The notes under the pieces are model-generated. The model had not been told where the DNA came from and ran no database searches. It saw only the letters and a program-made list of their open reading frames with translations. From positions 2,330,001-2,394,000 of the forward strand of contig NZ_CP127389.1 of NCBI RefSeq assembly GCF_030271835.1: a DNA stretch of 64,000 nt, in the 5' to 3' direction. Shown one piece after another: positions 15,655 through 25,917 of the stretch. Made by a program: the position numbers and the translations under genes. The DNA is from Proteus appendicitidis. GTDB taxonomy: Bacteria; Pseudomonadota; Gammaproteobacteria; Enterobacterales; Enterobacteriaceae. Each line of letters opens with the position of its first letter. Within the stretch, counting starts at the first letter, position 1.

Positions 15655-17037
15655 ATGACACTACCGATAAACAATAATATTTTTACTGTTAGCCGTCTAA
15701 ATAAGACCGTTCGCCAGTTATTAGAAATGGAAATGGGTCGCATTTGGATCAGCGCTGAAATTTCCAATTTTACTCAACCTTCTTCTGGTCACTGGTATTT
15801 TACGTTAAAGGATACGAATGCCCAAATTAGAGCGGCGATGTTTCGTGGGCAAAATACTAAAGTTACTTTTCGCCCTCAGCATGGTCAGCAAGTTTTAGTT
15901 CGCGCAACAATTACATTGTATGAGCCACGAGGCGATTACCAATTGATTGTTGAGAGTATGCAACCTGCTGGTGACGGGCTATTACAACAACAATTTGAGC
16001 TTTTAAAACAAAAACTCAGTGCGGAGGGGTTATTTGATGCTATTCATAAAAACCCCCTACCATCTCCCGCTAAACAGATTGGTGTTATTACTTCATCAAC
16101 CGGAGCAGCACTACACGACATCTTAAATATTCTTCGTCGTCGTGATCCTTCTTTGCCTGTGCTTATCTACCCAACCGCTGTTCAAGGTGCTGAAGCGCCT
16201 ATGCAGATTGTTCATGCCATCGAACTTGCTAACCGCCGTAAAGAGTGTGATGTTTTAATTGTTGGTCGTGGTGGCGGTTCGTTAGAAGATCTCTGGGCAT
16301 TTAATGATGAACGCGTTGCTCGTGCTATTTTTGCCAGTGAAATTCCGATTGTAAGTGCAGTTGGTCATGAAACCGATGTGACCATTGCTGATTTTATTGC
16401 CGACCTTAGAGCGCCAACCCCTTCTGCTGCCGCAGAGCTTATTAGTCGTAACAAACTTGAGTTATTGCGCCAATTACAATCGCAGCAACAACGCCTTGAA
16501 ATGGCGATGGATTACTATTTAGCAAAAAAATTACGCGCAATAACACAGCTTCATCATCGTTTGCAGCAACAACATCCTCATTTACGCCTTGCTCGTCAGC
16601 AAAATGTATTAGCTTCCACACAACAGCGTTTAGTAACTAGTTTTCAGCGACTATTGCAAACCAAGCAACATCAACAAACACAACTACAAAAACGCCTTAA
16701 TTACCAAGAGCCTAGTTCACAAATTCAAGCATTACTTCGCCAACAACAGCAGTTGATTTACCGTATGAGAGAAAGTATTTCACTACAGTTATCTCGTCAA
16801 CGTGAACAATTCGCTATTAGCTGCTCTCGTTTAGAAAGTGTGAGTCCTCTCGCAACACTTTCTCGCGGTTACAGTATTAGCGAAACAGAGTCTGGAGAAG
16901 TGCTGAAAAATACCAAACAAGTGAAAGTGGGCGATCCATTAAAAACCCGTGTTGAAGATGGTTGGATCACCAGTGAAGTGGTTAAGACACAAAAAATAAG
17001 AGCAAAGCGCAAAACAACCACTAAAAGTGACAATTAA
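15655..17037 (+). CDS. xseA: exodeoxyribonuclease VII large subunit
   Basis: A 460-residue nuclease subunit. An OB-fold DNA-binding domain comes first ([21 protein letters not shown], landmarks WISAEISNF and GHWYFTLKD). The catalytic core follows: [59 protein letters not shown] (landmarks GHETDVT and RAPTPSAA). Long Gln-rich coiled coils fill the C-terminal third. The partner XseB is encoded elsewhere. It diverges from guaBA as in E. coli and ends at a strong terminator. The Gln-rich segments are richer than usual but do not break the frame. Confidence 0.97.
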   Translation: MTLPINNNIFTVSRLNKTVRQLLEMEMGRIWISAEISNFTQPSSGHWYFTLKDTNAQIRAAMFRGQNTKVTFRPQHGQQVLVRATITLYEPRGDYQLIVESMQPAGDGLLQQQFELLKQKLSAEGLFDAIHKNPLPSPAKQIGVITSSTGAALHDILNILRRRDPSLPVLIYPTAVQGAEAPMQIVHAIELANRRKECDVLIVGRGGGSLEDLWAFNDERVARAIFASEIPIVSAVGHETDVTIADFIADLRAPTPSAAAELISRNKLELLRQLQSQQQRLEMAMDYYLAKKLRAITQLHHRLQQQHPHLRLARQQNVLASTQQRLVTSFQRLLQTKQHQQTQLQKRLNYQEPSSQIQALLRQQQQLIYRMRESISLQLSRQREQFAISCSRLESVSPLATLSRGYSISETESGEVLKNTKQVKVGDPLKTRVEDGWITSEVVKTQKIRAKRKTTTKSDN

Positions 17038-17071
17038 CCCCTGCTTCTTATTTAATTCGATACAAAAGAAA

Positions 17072-17101
17072 AACGGCATCAAAATCATATTTGGTGCCGT
17101 T
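17072..17101. terminator. bidirectional terminator between xseA and TonB-dependent receptor
   Basis: A 12-bp stem with one G-T pair (17072-17083 with 17090-17101) is followed by five more T on the plus strand and preceded by A-rich sequence. It serves both convergent genes. Confidence 0.85.
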
Positions 17102-17135
17102 TTTTATTCTTTATTCAGATAATTATCAGTGAATA

Positions 17136-19379
17136 CTAAAAACGTACTTCTCCTGCAAATAAGTAGCTTCGACCTCGAGCTGTTTGAGTATTACTTCCCG
17201 GATCTTGCATTATTGGCGCTGAATTACTTCTATCAAGTGCATTAGAATAGTTTTTATTCATTAAATTATGCACGGCAAACTTCAACGAAATATTTTTATT
17301 AATTCTGTAATTACTATAAAGATCAATAACCGTTGGAATATTATCTTGTTGCACCATAGGTACTTTACCCGTGTCGTAATCTATGCCTTCAGGTGAGGAT
17401 TTACGCGATTTTCCCGTTATTTGGATCACAGTGCCTAGTTCTAATGACTGGTCATCAAAGAAGCGAACACCGGTATCAATAGTGGCATAATATTTAGGTA
17501 ATTCAGAAGCGGGTGTTTGCCCAAAGTCTGTACTGGCAATCGAAGTCGGTTGAGATGTTCGCTGATCGCTATAAGAAAGGTTTGTGTAAAATACACCAGC
17601 ATCATAATTTGCTTGAAGCTCATAACCACGCAAGGTTACTGGCTCAAGGCTATTGGTATACAGGAAAATATTGCCATCATATTCTATTCCTGCATAATCA
17701 TCATCCGTTAAAGAACCGTCATTTTTACAACGCACCCCACCTTTGCATACAAAATAAGACTCACTAGAAATGTAGTCTTTGACTTTTGTGTGATACCACA
17801 ATCCTTTAAATCGTAAGCTGTCACCTTCAACAATTAAATTAGGGCGATAGCTATTAAAACCCAATTGAACGGTATCTGCCTTTTCGCTTTTTAAAAATGG
17901 GTTCATTGAAGCACCACCTTCATTGGCAAAGAAGATTTCTTGCGATGTAGGCGCTCTCATCGTTTGTGCATAGCTTACAAATGGCTGAAATTCAGGAATA
18001 ATTTCAGCAGAAAGCAGCATTCCTGGGTCCCAATTTCTATCATGGCGATTGACATTCATTTCACCTTCAGGGAAACAGGCAGCTGTGGGATCGCAAGCTG
18101 GTTTACGCCCTTTAATATGATAATCGACATAATTTAAATTGAGATCTAGCGTATAAATATCGTATTCAAATTTCATTTGTGAGAAGAAGCTGGTTAAATC
18201 GTTTTTTCCTTGCGGTGCAAACGTATTATATTCAACCATATTTTGTGATTGCCACGGATCAGTAGAAGGCGCAGTAACACTGCGTTTGTATTCCGTTGAC
18301 ATTAATTTGGAGCCAAGCGTTAACGCCATATCCAGTTCACCGTAATTAAAGCGACTGGTATTTTTGGCCACTAATGAGTCAGAGATATTTTTTGCGTTTG
18401 CTTCACGTAAACTCACAAGAGAATCACCCGCAAACTTTTGCGATGCTTGGCTGTGGCTAAGCAGAATTTCGCTATCAAATAGATCATTTAATGGTGTATA
18501 GCGATATTTTGCATAATAATCTTTAGCATTAATTTTACGGCGATTAAAATCATTGTTATAAAAACGACCACTTAATTCTAATTCATGAGAATCATTTGGT
18601 TTTATATTTATTTTGGTGAGTTCTGAGTGTGGTCTTTGATTAAATTCTTTACTTGTCGAAAATTCTTCACTATTAAAGCCAGCGCCATTTTTATAAGATG
18701 ATTCTATTTTATGTCCACTTAACGCAAGCATTGCGCCAACCGAACCATTATCATTAAATAATGAGCGCTGCCCTGCAAAAGCAACCATGCCGTTATAACC
18801 TAAGCCATTTGTACCACCAGCCGCTTTACTTCTTACTCCCCATGAATTCCCTTTAAATATAATATCTTCTACACCAATAGTTTTAAAGTTAGCACTTCCT
18901 GCCAGAGCATTAATACTATTTTCACCATCTTGTTGACCACGAGAAATGTCGATTTGAATAATAAAATTCGGATCGATCATGGTATTAAATTGGTTGTAGG
19001 GTTGCGCACCATGAGCATATTGGCTAGGTGATGTGCTATACATAGTTTGTGTGACACCATCCACCATCATATTCACACGCCCAAAACCGCTAAGCCCGCG
19101 AATATTAACACTAACACCCGGTTGACTCACATCCATTTGAGTATACGTTCCTGGTGTTGAACGTAATGCTTGTTCAACAGTTCCAAGATTATTAATTTCA
19201 CCAATAGAACTATAAGCACCGGGTTTTGCCAATGCTTTTTGTTCTGGTGTTTCTTTTTGTGCTGATGAGACTTTTAAGCTACTAAATTGAACCGCTTTAT
19301 CAGTTTCAGATGCGATGGCAAGATGATTAACACCCGAAAATAAAATAAGAGTGCTGAGTATTTTCCTTGTAAACTTCAT
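17136..19379 (-). CDS. TonB-dependent outer-membrane receptor
   Basis: A 747-residue protein with a signal peptide ending near LAIAS. The plug domain shows PGAYSSIGEIN, SVNIRGLSGFGRVNMMVDG and DISRGQQ, and the barrel ends with the aromatic C-terminus GRSYLFAGEVRF. The stretch YAQTMRAPTSQE then NPFLKSE is like the FRAP and NPNL boxes of heme receptors, but the usual His between them is missing, so heme is not assured. Two Cys pairs (CDPTAAC and CKGGVRC) probably close external loops. It is the last gene of a cluster with a dedicated TonB, a ChaN lipoprotein and a secreted oligopeptidase, all minus strand, separated from the oligopeptidase gene by a 16-bp hairpin. Confidence 0.85.
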   Translation of the reverse strand: MKFTRKILSTLILFSGVNHLAIASETDKAVQFSSLKVSSAQKETPEQKALAKPGAYSSIGEINNLGTVEQALRSTPGTYTQMDVSQPGVSVNIRGLSGFGRVNMMVDGVTQTMYSTSPSQYAHGAQPYNQFNTMIDPNFIIQIDISRGQQDGENSINALAGSANFKTIGVEDIIFKGNSWGVRSKAAGGTNGLGYNGMVAFAGQRSLFNDNGSVGAMLALSGHKIESSYKNGAGFNSEEFSTSKEFNQRPHSELTKINIKPNDSHELELSGRFYNNDFNRRKINAKDYYAKYRYTPLNDLFDSEILLSHSQASQKFAGDSLVSLREANAKNISDSLVAKNTSRFNYGELDMALTLGSKLMSTEYKRSVTAPSTDPWQSQNMVEYNTFAPQGKNDLTSFFSQMKFEYDIYTLDLNLNYVDYHIKGRKPACDPTAACFPEGEMNVNRHDRNWDPGMLLSAEIIPEFQPFVSYAQTMRAPTSQEIFFANEGGASMNPFLKSEKADTVQLGFNSYRPNLIVEGDSLRFKGLWYHTKVKDYISSESYFVCKGGVRCKNDGSLTDDDYAGIEYDGNIFLYTNSLEPVTLRGYELQANYDAGVFYTNLSYSDQRTSQPTSIASTDFGQTPASELPKYYATIDTGVRFFDDQSLELGTVIQITGKSRKSSPEGIDYDTGKVPMVQQDNIPTVIDLYSNYRINKNISLKFAVHNLMNKNYSNALDRSNSAPIMQDPGSNTQTARGRSYLFAGEVRF

Positions 19380-19474
19380 AATAAACCTATTCTTTATTTT
19401 TATTTAAATAGGCCCACGTTGCTTTATATAAAGTAATTAAACTAGAAAATATTATTATTTTTATATTCGCTTTA

Positions 19475-19515
19475 AATACTAGCCTGTCTCCCTTAAAGAG
19501 AGACAGGCTAGTATT
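19475..19515 (-). terminator. long perfect hairpin between oligopeptidase and receptor genes
   Basis: A perfect 16-bp stem, 19475-19490 with 19500-19515, has a 9-nt loop. It lies within the 162-bp gap between two same-strand genes. The minus-strand sequence after it is not a T-run, so it could be a processing or stability element rather than a simple terminator. Confidence 0.5.
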
Positions 19516-19541
19516 AAATTTATTTATTATTACTGATTATT

Positions 19542-21710
19542 CTATTTTATATTTTGAGCTTTAAAATAGACTTCAGGTTGTTCTAACATCAGAATAAAAG
19601 CATATTCTTTTGCTGTGTCGCGTAAGCGATTAAAACGTCCTGATTTACCACCATGCCCTGCACTCATATTCGTATCAAGTAATAGTAGGTTATTATCTGT
19701 TTTTAATTCACGCAATTTAGCAACCCATTTTGCAGGCTCCCAATATTGTACTTGTGAATCATGTAATCCTGTTGTGACTAATAAATGAGGATATGCCTTG
19801 GCAACTACATTATCGTATGGGCTATACGATTTTAGGCGGAAATAAACGTCTTTATCCGCAGGATTTCCCCACTCTTCATATTCCCCTGTTGTTAAAGGAA
19901 TAGAAGCATCAAGCATTGTTGTCACAACATCCACAAATGGAACTTGAGATACAACACCGCGGTATAATTCTGGTGCCATATTCACAACAGCACCCATTAA
20001 TAAACCACCTGCACTGCCACCCATAGCATAAACGTGTTTAGGCGCTCCGTAACCTTTGGCAATTAGATATTTAGTGGCATCAATAAAGTCGGTAAAAGTA
20101 TTAACTTTATGTTCCATCTTACCTTGGTTATACCAACGCTTTCCTAATTCACCACCACCACGCACATGTACAATTGCATAAACGAAGCCTCTGTCTAACA
20201 AGCTTAAACGCGGTGAACTAAATGAAGGATCAATGCTACTACCGTATGAACCATAGCCATAAATTAAGATAGGATTTTCACCTTTCTTAAATAAGTCTTT
20301 GCGATAAACCAATGATACGGGAACTTCAACACCATCTTGAGCTTTTACCCAAATGCGTTCACTTTCATACAAATCACGTTCAAAGCCTTTTACTTCTTGC
20401 TGTTTAAGCAGTTGCTTTTGATGCGTTTGCATATTCCATTGATAAGTTGAAGAAGGCGTTGTCATGGAAGTATAACCAAAGCGTAGCTCTTCGCTATCTG
20501 CTTGAGGGTTAAATCCTAGCCATGCCATATAAACCGGATCGTCAAACGTAACATTCGTTGATTGACCTGTTTTCCAATCAATCTGACGTAATGACACTAA
20601 ACCTTGTTTTCTTTCTTCAACAACCAACCAGCGATTAAAGAGATCAAAGCCTTCTAAATCGACGTCTTTTTGTGGTGCAATGACGGTTTCCCAAGGCTTA
20701 TCAATTGATGAAGTTTTATAAAGACCAAACAACTCACTCTCATGATTCGAGCGAATATAGAATTCGCCATTAAAATGGTCGATATCATATTCACGCCCAT
20801 CTTGACGGGCAGAGAAGATAACCATCGGTTTTTCTGGTGCATTCGCATCAATTAAACGAGATTCTGAGGTTGTAGAGCTTTCGATAGAGACAAGAATGTA
20901 ATCTTTAGATTTGCTTTTACCCATCCATGTATAAAAGCGATCGTCGTTTTCTTCAAAGATTTTGACATCTTGTTTACGATCAGTGCCATATTGATGGCGA
21001 TAGATTTGGTAAGGCAGTAGCGTTTGCGGATCTTTATCAACATAAAATAGTGTTTTGCTGTCATTTGCCCACACTAAGTTTGCAGAGATATTGGTTAACA
21101 CATTCTCTTTCCATGTATTATCCGATAAATCTTTATAGGCAACATTATAGTTTCTGCGCCCTTCTTTATCTTCTGCAATAGCTATACGTTTGTTATCTGG
21201 GCTGATTGTCAGATCACCTAATTGATAGAATTCATGCCCTTTAGCACGCTCGTTTCCATCAACGAGAACTTCCCATTCACCTTTGCTATTTACGGGTTTG
21301 CGCTGATAAATAGGGAAATCTTTACCTTCTTGATAAATAGTACGATACGTATATCCATTATAAATATAAGGTACTGATTCATCGTTTTGAGCCATACGGC
21401 TCACCATTTCATTAAAGAGCGTTTCTTCAAGCGCCTTACCTTCTTTCATCACTGATTCGGTATAGGCATTTTCAGCATTCAGATAATCGAGTACGGTAGG
21501 ATCTTTACGTGAATCATCTCGTAGCCAATAATAATTGTCGGTGCGTGTATCTCCGTGATCTGTCATCACATGAGGCACTTTATTCGCTTTTGGTGGCATC
21601 ACTAGGGAGTCCTTCTGGTTTTGAGCCAATGCAGGTGTTGCTGAAATTAACAATGCCATGATCGCACTCGTTAATTTCAACGTCATCCGTTTTTTTGTTG
21701 CGATTAGCAT
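19542..21710 (-). CDS. exported prolyl oligopeptidase family peptidase (oligopeptidase B-like)
   Basis: A 722-residue S9A serine peptidase. Catalytic residues are visible as the Ser in MGGSAGGLLMG, the Asp in GLHDSQVQYWEPAKW and the His in SAGHGGKSGRF. The N-terminal propeller region begins HGDTRTDNYYWLRDD. Unlike cytosolic E. coli oligopeptidase B, it has a signal peptide (SAIMALLISATPALAQ), placing it in the periplasm or outside. The family cleaves small peptides after basic residues. Its position between TonB and a TonB-dependent receptor suggests it trims a peptide ligand or a host-derived peptide; that is inference. AAGGAAA precedes ATG 21710; ATG 21686 is an alternative. Confidence 0.85.
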   Translation of the reverse strand: MLIATKKRMTLKLTSAIMALLISATPALAQNQKDSLVMPPKANKVPHVMTDHGDTRTDNYYWLRDDSRKDPTVLDYLNAENAYTESVMKEGKALEETLFNEMVSRMAQNDESVPYIYNGYTYRTIYQEGKDFPIYQRKPVNSKGEWEVLVDGNERAKGHEFYQLGDLTISPDNKRIAIAEDKEGRRNYNVAYKDLSDNTWKENVLTNISANLVWANDSKTLFYVDKDPQTLLPYQIYRHQYGTDRKQDVKIFEENDDRFYTWMGKSKSKDYILVSIESSTTSESRLIDANAPEKPMVIFSARQDGREYDIDHFNGEFYIRSNHESELFGLYKTSSIDKPWETVIAPQKDVDLEGFDLFNRWLVVEERKQGLVSLRQIDWKTGQSTNVTFDDPVYMAWLGFNPQADSEELRFGYTSMTTPSSTYQWNMQTHQKQLLKQQEVKGFERDLYESERIWVKAQDGVEVPVSLVYRKDLFKKGENPILIYGYGSYGSSIDPSFSSPRLSLLDRGFVYAIVHVRGGGELGKRWYNQGKMEHKVNTFTDFIDATKYLIAKGYGAPKHVYAMGGSAGGLLMGAVVNMAPELYRGVVSQVPFVDVVTTMLDASIPLTTGEYEEWGNPADKDVYFRLKSYSPYDNVVAKAYPHLLVTTGLHDSQVQYWEPAKWVAKLRELKTDNNLLLLDTNMSAGHGGKSGRFNRLRDTAKEYAFILMLEQPEVYFKAQNIK

Positions 21711-21737
21711 AACGTTTTATTTCCTTTTAACCTGTCG

Positions 21738-22547
21738 TTAGAACGTTAGTTTAGAAAACTCAATTGGCATTTCAACCATTATTTTACCTTTCGACAATAA
21801 CTCTATTGGCGGTATAGGCAAGGGTTCAGCACGTTTGAGTACTCTTTGTGCTTCTCTGTCTAAAGAACGCACGCCACTACTAAGGATCAACTCACTCGAT
21901 ATGACATAACCTTGTTCATCTACAATAAAGCGCACTTTAGAAACGCCGGTTTTACCTTTGCTTTCTGCTTCTTCAGGATAGGCTTTATAGCGATTAAGGT
22001 GCCCTTTTGTTTTAGCTTGCCATAATGCAAGCACACTTTCTGAACTATCTGAATCGCTATCATAATTTGCGCTAACATCATTAGATTGCTGTTTCGCTGC
22101 AGAGCGACTACTTGAAGGTGCTGATTGGCTAGACACATTTTCACTAATAGTGGGCGCAGGCTTTACCGGAGAGGTAATAGGTGTCACTTTGGCTGTTTGC
22201 TCTACATTGACTCTTCTTTTAGGTTTTTCGAGCAAAATCTCTGCATTTTCATTCACAATCAGATCAGGCTGTTTTTCAGCAATATCTTGCTCTACCTTTT
22301 TTTGGCTTGCTATCGCCAGTTGTTGATCGACGCCTACAACCTGTTTTTCATCGCTGATTGCTTGTACGTTTTCACTTAAGCTCATCATTACAGCTAATTC
22401 TGGCTCTTGTATAAATACCTTATTCTCTTTATTGAAATAAAAACAAGCCATGACAAAAATAGCATGTACACCGATAGCCAAAATAAATGCTTTGGAGCTA
22501 CAAAGCTGAAATTTTGGCATTTGATCCATACAAGAGGAAATAAACAT
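21738..22547 (-). CDS. TonB-family energy transducer
   Basis: A 269-residue protein: one N-terminal membrane helix (KAFILAIGVHAIFVMACFYF), a long charged and Ser/Pro-containing periplasmic spacer, then a TonB C-terminal domain with KTGVSKVRFIVDEQGYVISS and LDREAQRVLKRAEPLPIPP. The spacer is Ser-rich (SSSRSAAKQQSND) rather than the Pro-Lys/Pro-Glu repeats of housekeeping TonB, which marks it as a cluster-specific copy. No ExbB/ExbD genes are adjacent. It follows chaN by 18 bp. The exact start is unsure, since ATG 22547, 22529 and 22520 all lack a strong ribosome site. Confidence 0.85.
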   Translation of the reverse strand: MFISSCMDQMPKFQLCSSKAFILAIGVHAIFVMACFYFNKENKVFIQEPELAVMMSLSENVQAISDEKQVVGVDQQLAIASQKKVEQDIAEKQPDLIVNENAEILLEKPKRRVNVEQTAKVTPITSPVKPAPTISENVSSQSAPSSSRSAAKQQSNDVSANYDSDSDSSESVLALWQAKTKGHLNRYKAYPEEAESKGKTGVSKVRFIVDEQGYVISSELILSSGVRSLDREAQRVLKRAEPLPIPPIELLSKGKIMVEMPIEFSKLTF

Positions 22548-22565
22548 ATTCGTGTTATCAATAAA

Positions 22566-23435
22566 TTAAGGTAATACGACAGGTGTTATCCAAAGATAAT
22601 CGGCATGAACTGAAGTAACATCACTTCCCTCTTCCGTCATTATCACGACTGTCACGTTTTCATTCGGTGCTAGATCAGCAACGTGTAAAGGTACACCCAT
22701 TACTTTTGTGGCATGAAAAGAGCCAGCAATTAAAAGTGCGGGTGTCGGAGCATCTAATAAACTTTTAGCCATTGCACGATCGCGCAATTGCTGAATAACC
22801 GTCATTTTTTCTGCTTGTGTTTTATCAAGCTCGCCACCATGAGAAAGCTCGATGGTCTTTTGAATAAGTTCGCGAACAGATGGAGCAGTTGAATGCACAC
22901 CATCAATAATAGGAGGGTTTTTATACGCACTAGATATTTCACTACGATCAATATTTGCCGCTAATAAAGGATAATCCGCGCTTAGTCCTGCTTTAACTAT
23001 ATTGCCATACCATTTCCAAGGCCAACCTGAATTCCATTTTAATGCAGCCATTAATCGCTCATCTCGTAGGTATTCAGAGCCTGAATAACGTTTTTTTGTA
23101 TTATCAACTAATGATTGCTGGCTTGGTGTTAGCATCTCAAGTAAAACCGCTCCTTGAGGGCGCTTTTTAGGCAATTCTGTCATTAACCAATATTCAATAT
23201 CATGATGATAAGCATTGTCATGTTTTTCACCAATAATCACATGCGATTGATTTGCTAATCGTGTTAACAGTGTATCTGCGGTGATGGATTGCCCAGTCTG
23301 AGTATCAATGATGTTTGCTGACTGAATAATTGCCAGATCTACGGTTGATACAGGTTGTTTTTCTATCGAATGACATGCTGAAAGGCTTACCAATGAAACT
23401 AGTAGTAAGATCCTTTTTGATATTGAGAAAAACAT
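22566..23435 (-). CDS. ChaN-family heme-binding-type lipoprotein
   Basis: A lipoprotein of about 289 residues with lipobox LSAC (Cys21 from this start). The domain is of the ChaN / iron-regulated PF04187 type: HVIIGEKHDNAYHHDIEYWL, LLEMLTPSQQ, LKWNSGWPW and LIAGSFHATKVMGVPLHV. Campylobacter ChaN binds two cofacial hemes between monomers; that is family knowledge, and I cannot verify the heme-ligating Tyr here. It is the first gene of the iron/heme-type cluster and has a Fur-box-like site about 65 bases upstream. ATG 23435 is chosen because AGGA lies six bases before it; ATG 23441 is the longer alternative. Confidence 0.8.
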   Translation of the reverse strand: MFFSISKRILLLVSLVSLSACHSIEKQPVSTVDLAIIQSANIIDTQTGQSITADTLLTRLANQSHVIIGEKHDNAYHHDIEYWLMTELPKKRPQGAVLLEMLTPSQQSLVDNTKKRYSGSEYLRDERLMAALKWNSGWPWKWYGNIVKAGLSADYPLLAANIDRSEISSAYKNPPIIDGVHSTAPSVRELIQKTIELSHGGELDKTQAEKMTVIQQLRDRAMAKSLLDAPTPALLIAGSFHATKVMGVPLHVADLAPNENVTVVIMTEEGSDVTSVHADYLWITPVVLP

Positions 23436-23498
23436 AATCATCCTATTAGTTATATATACCTACTTTAGTCGGAGCCATAGATTAATATTAATGTTAAC

Positions 23499-23517
23499 GG
23501 TTATCAATATCATTCTG
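23499..23517 (-). promoter_or_regulatory. Fur-box-like site upstream of chaN
   Basis: On the minus strand the 19-mer 23517 to 23499 matches the Fur consensus GATAATGATAATCATTATC at 13 of 19 positions, including the central AATGATA block. It lies about 60 bases before the first gene of the cluster, so iron repression of all four genes is plausible. Confidence 0.55.
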
Positions 23518-23582
23518 ATATTAATTTGCATTTAATGTTTTTTGTGTCTATTCAAAGAGTATAAAAGTTGAAAAGCATAAAA

Positions 23583-23606
23583 AAAGCGCCTGATAAAAGG
23601 CGCTTT
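23583..23606 (-). terminator. terminator after maeB
   Basis: A 9-bp stem, 23583-23591 with 23598-23606, runs into a T-run on the minus strand 29 bases after the maeB stop. Confidence 0.85.
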
Positions 23607-23634
23607 ATAGATGGAATAATTTAATTAGTAATTA

Positions 23635-25917
23635 TTAATTTTGAGATTGTGTCTGAGCTTCAACAACAGCTAATGCCACCATATTTACGATACGACGTAC
23701 TGACGCAATTGGCGTCAAAATATGAGCTGGTTTAGCAACACCCATTAATACTGGTCCTACTGTCACACCATCAGAGCTAGTTACACGTAGTAAATTATAG
23801 CTAATACGTGCGGCTTCCATTGTTGGCATAACTAACAGGTTTGCAGAGCCTTTTAATGGGCTATCTGGCATTATATCTCGGCGAATAGATTCCACTAACG
23901 CTGCATCTGCATGCATTTCACCATCAATTTCTAATTCAGGCGCACGCTGTTTGATTATCTCTAATGCTTGTCTGAGTTTAATTGAAGATGGGCTATCAAA
24001 AGAGCCGAAACTTGAGCGAGAAACCAGCGCTGCTTTTGGCTCAATACCAAAGCGACGAATAGTATCAGCAGCCATAATTGTAATATCTGCTAATTGTTCT
24101 GCGGTTGGATCTTCATTGACGTAAGTGTCTGTAATAAAAGTGTTACCACTTGGCAATAGCAGTGCATTCATTGCCCCTGCGGTTTCCATTCCTTCACGTA
24201 AGCCAAACACATTTTTGTAGATTTCAAAATGTTCAGAATAGCTACCCACAGTACCGCAAATCAGACCATCAGCTTCACCTCGGCGAACCATAATGGCACC
24301 AATAAGTGTTGGATTGCCAATCATTGCTCGGCGAGCTTGCTCTTGTGATACACCGCGACGTTTCATGATTTGGTGATATTCTTGCCAATATTCTTTGAAA
24401 CGTGGATCGTTTTCATTATTCACCACTTCAAAGTCTTTACCGGCTTTAATATGTAAACCCAATTTCTGAATACGCATTTCAATCACACTAGGACGACCAA
24501 TTAAGATTGGTGTAGCTAATCCTAATGTTACTAATTCTTGTGTTGCATGCAGTACGCGGTTTTCTTCCCCTTCTGCTAACACAATGCGTTTTTTCTCTTT
24601 TTTTGCTTGAGAGAAAATAGGTTTCATAAATAAGTTCGTTTTATAAACAAACTCATTAAGGTGTTCGATATAAACAGAGAAATCTTTAATTGGGCGAGTT
24701 GCAACACCAGAATCCATCGCCGCTTTGGCAACCGCTGGCGCAATTTTCACAATCAAACGTGGATCAAACGGTTTCGGAATAATGTATTCAGGGCCAAAAG
24801 AAAGCTCCTGATCGCCATAGGCCGAAGCAACTTCTTCGTTTTGTTCAGCAAGTGCTAATTCTGCAATAGCATGAACACAAGCGAGTTTCATCTCTTCATT
24901 AATTGTTGTCGCACCAACGTCTAATGCGCCACGGAAGATAAATGGGAAACACAATACGTTATTAACCTGGTTTGGGTAGTCAGAACGCCCTGTACAGATA
25001 ATCGCATCAGAACGTACCGCTTTTGCTAATGGGGGTAAAATTTCAGGCTCTGGGTTTGCAAGCGCAAGAATAAGCGGATCGCGTGCCATTTTTTTGACCA
25101 TTTCTTGCGTTAATACGCCAGGCCCTGAACAACCTAAGAAAATATCAGCATTATTAATAACATCATCTAATGTACGAGTACCGTTATCTTCGATTGCATA
25201 AGCCGCTTTGGTTTCTGCCATATTAGCTTCACGTCCACGGTAGATAACCCCTTTAGAGTCACATACAGTAATGTTTTCGCGTGTTAGCCCTAAAGCAACT
25301 AATAAGTTCATACAAGCAATAGACGCAGCACCTGCTCCAGATACCACCAATTTTACTTTACTAATTTCTTTTTTAATAATACGTAAGCCATTAAGAATAG
25401 CGGCTGTAGAGATAATCGCTGTACCATGCTGATCATCATGGAATACAGGAATGTTCATTTTCTCACGCAGTTTTTTCTCAATATAGAAACACTCTGGTGC
25501 TTTAATATCTTCGAGGTTAATACCACCAAACGTTGGCTCTAATGATGCGATAATATCAACGAGTTTGTCAGGATCTGTCTCATTAACTTCAATGTCAAAA
25601 ACATCAATGCCAGAAAACTTCTTAAACAAAACGCCTTTACCTTCCATCACAGGTTTACCTGCTAAGGCACCAATATTTCCAAGCCCTAGTACCGCAGTAC
25701 CATTTGAAATCACCGCGACAAGGTTACCTTTGGCTGTGTAGCGATAAGCGGCAAGAGGGTTTGCTGCAATTTCTAAACAAGGAACTGCAACGCCCGGTGA
25801 ATAAGCTAATGCTAAATCACGTTGGGTTGTGAGTGGTTTTGTCGGTGTTACTGTGATTTTGCCAGGTACGGGAAATTCATGAAAATCTAGAGCGCTTTGT
25901 TTTAATTTGTCTTCCAT
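23635..25917 (-). CDS. maeB: NADP-dependent malic enzyme with phosphotransacetylase-like domain
   Basis: A 760-residue cytosolic enzyme decarboxylating malate to pyruvate. The malic enzyme half includes [41 protein letters not shown] and the dinucleotide fold [11 protein letters not shown]. The C-terminal 330 residues form the PTA-like regulatory domain ([15 protein letters not shown] and the [11 protein letters not shown] segment), which in E. coli binds acetyl-CoA. ATG 25917 is preferred to 25923 because AAGGAT lies at proper distance only from the former. Long intergenic DNA precedes it. It stands alone, convergent with nothing and behind the ChaN cluster. Confidence 0.95.
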   Translation of the reverse strand: MEDKLKQSALDFHEFPVPGKITVTPTKPLTTQRDLALAYSPGVAVPCLEIAANPLAAYRYTAKGNLVAVISNGTAVLGLGNIGALAGKPVMEGKGVLFKKFSGIDVFDIEVNETDPDKLVDIIASLEPTFGGINLEDIKAPECFYIEKKLREKMNIPVFHDDQHGTAIISTAAILNGLRIIKKEISKVKLVVSGAGAASIACMNLLVALGLTRENITVCDSKGVIYRGREANMAETKAAYAIEDNGTRTLDDVINNADIFLGCSGPGVLTQEMVKKMARDPLILALANPEPEILPPLAKAVRSDAIICTGRSDYPNQVNNVLCFPFIFRGALDVGATTINEEMKLACVHAIAELALAEQNEEVASAYGDQELSFGPEYIIPKPFDPRLIVKIAPAVAKAAMDSGVATRPIKDFSVYIEHLNEFVYKTNLFMKPIFSQAKKEKKRIVLAEGEENRVLHATQELVTLGLATPILIGRPSVIEMRIQKLGLHIKAGKDFEVVNNENDPRFKEYWQEYHQIMKRRGVSQEQARRAMIGNPTLIGAIMVRRGEADGLICGTVGSYSEHFEIYKNVFGLREGMETAGAMNALLLPSGNTFITDTYVNEDPTAEQLADITIMAADTIRRFGIEPKAALVSRSSFGSFDSPSSIKLRQALEIIKQRAPELEIDGEMHADAALVESIRRDIMPDSPLKGSANLLVMPTMEAARISYNLLRVTSSDGVTVGPVLMGVAKPAHILTPIASVRRIVNMVALAVVEAQTQSQN

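Noticed and set aside
17513..17767. Plus-strand ORFs opposite the TonB-dependent receptor
   Set aside because: Antisense shadows of a well-conserved barrel; no ribosome sites.
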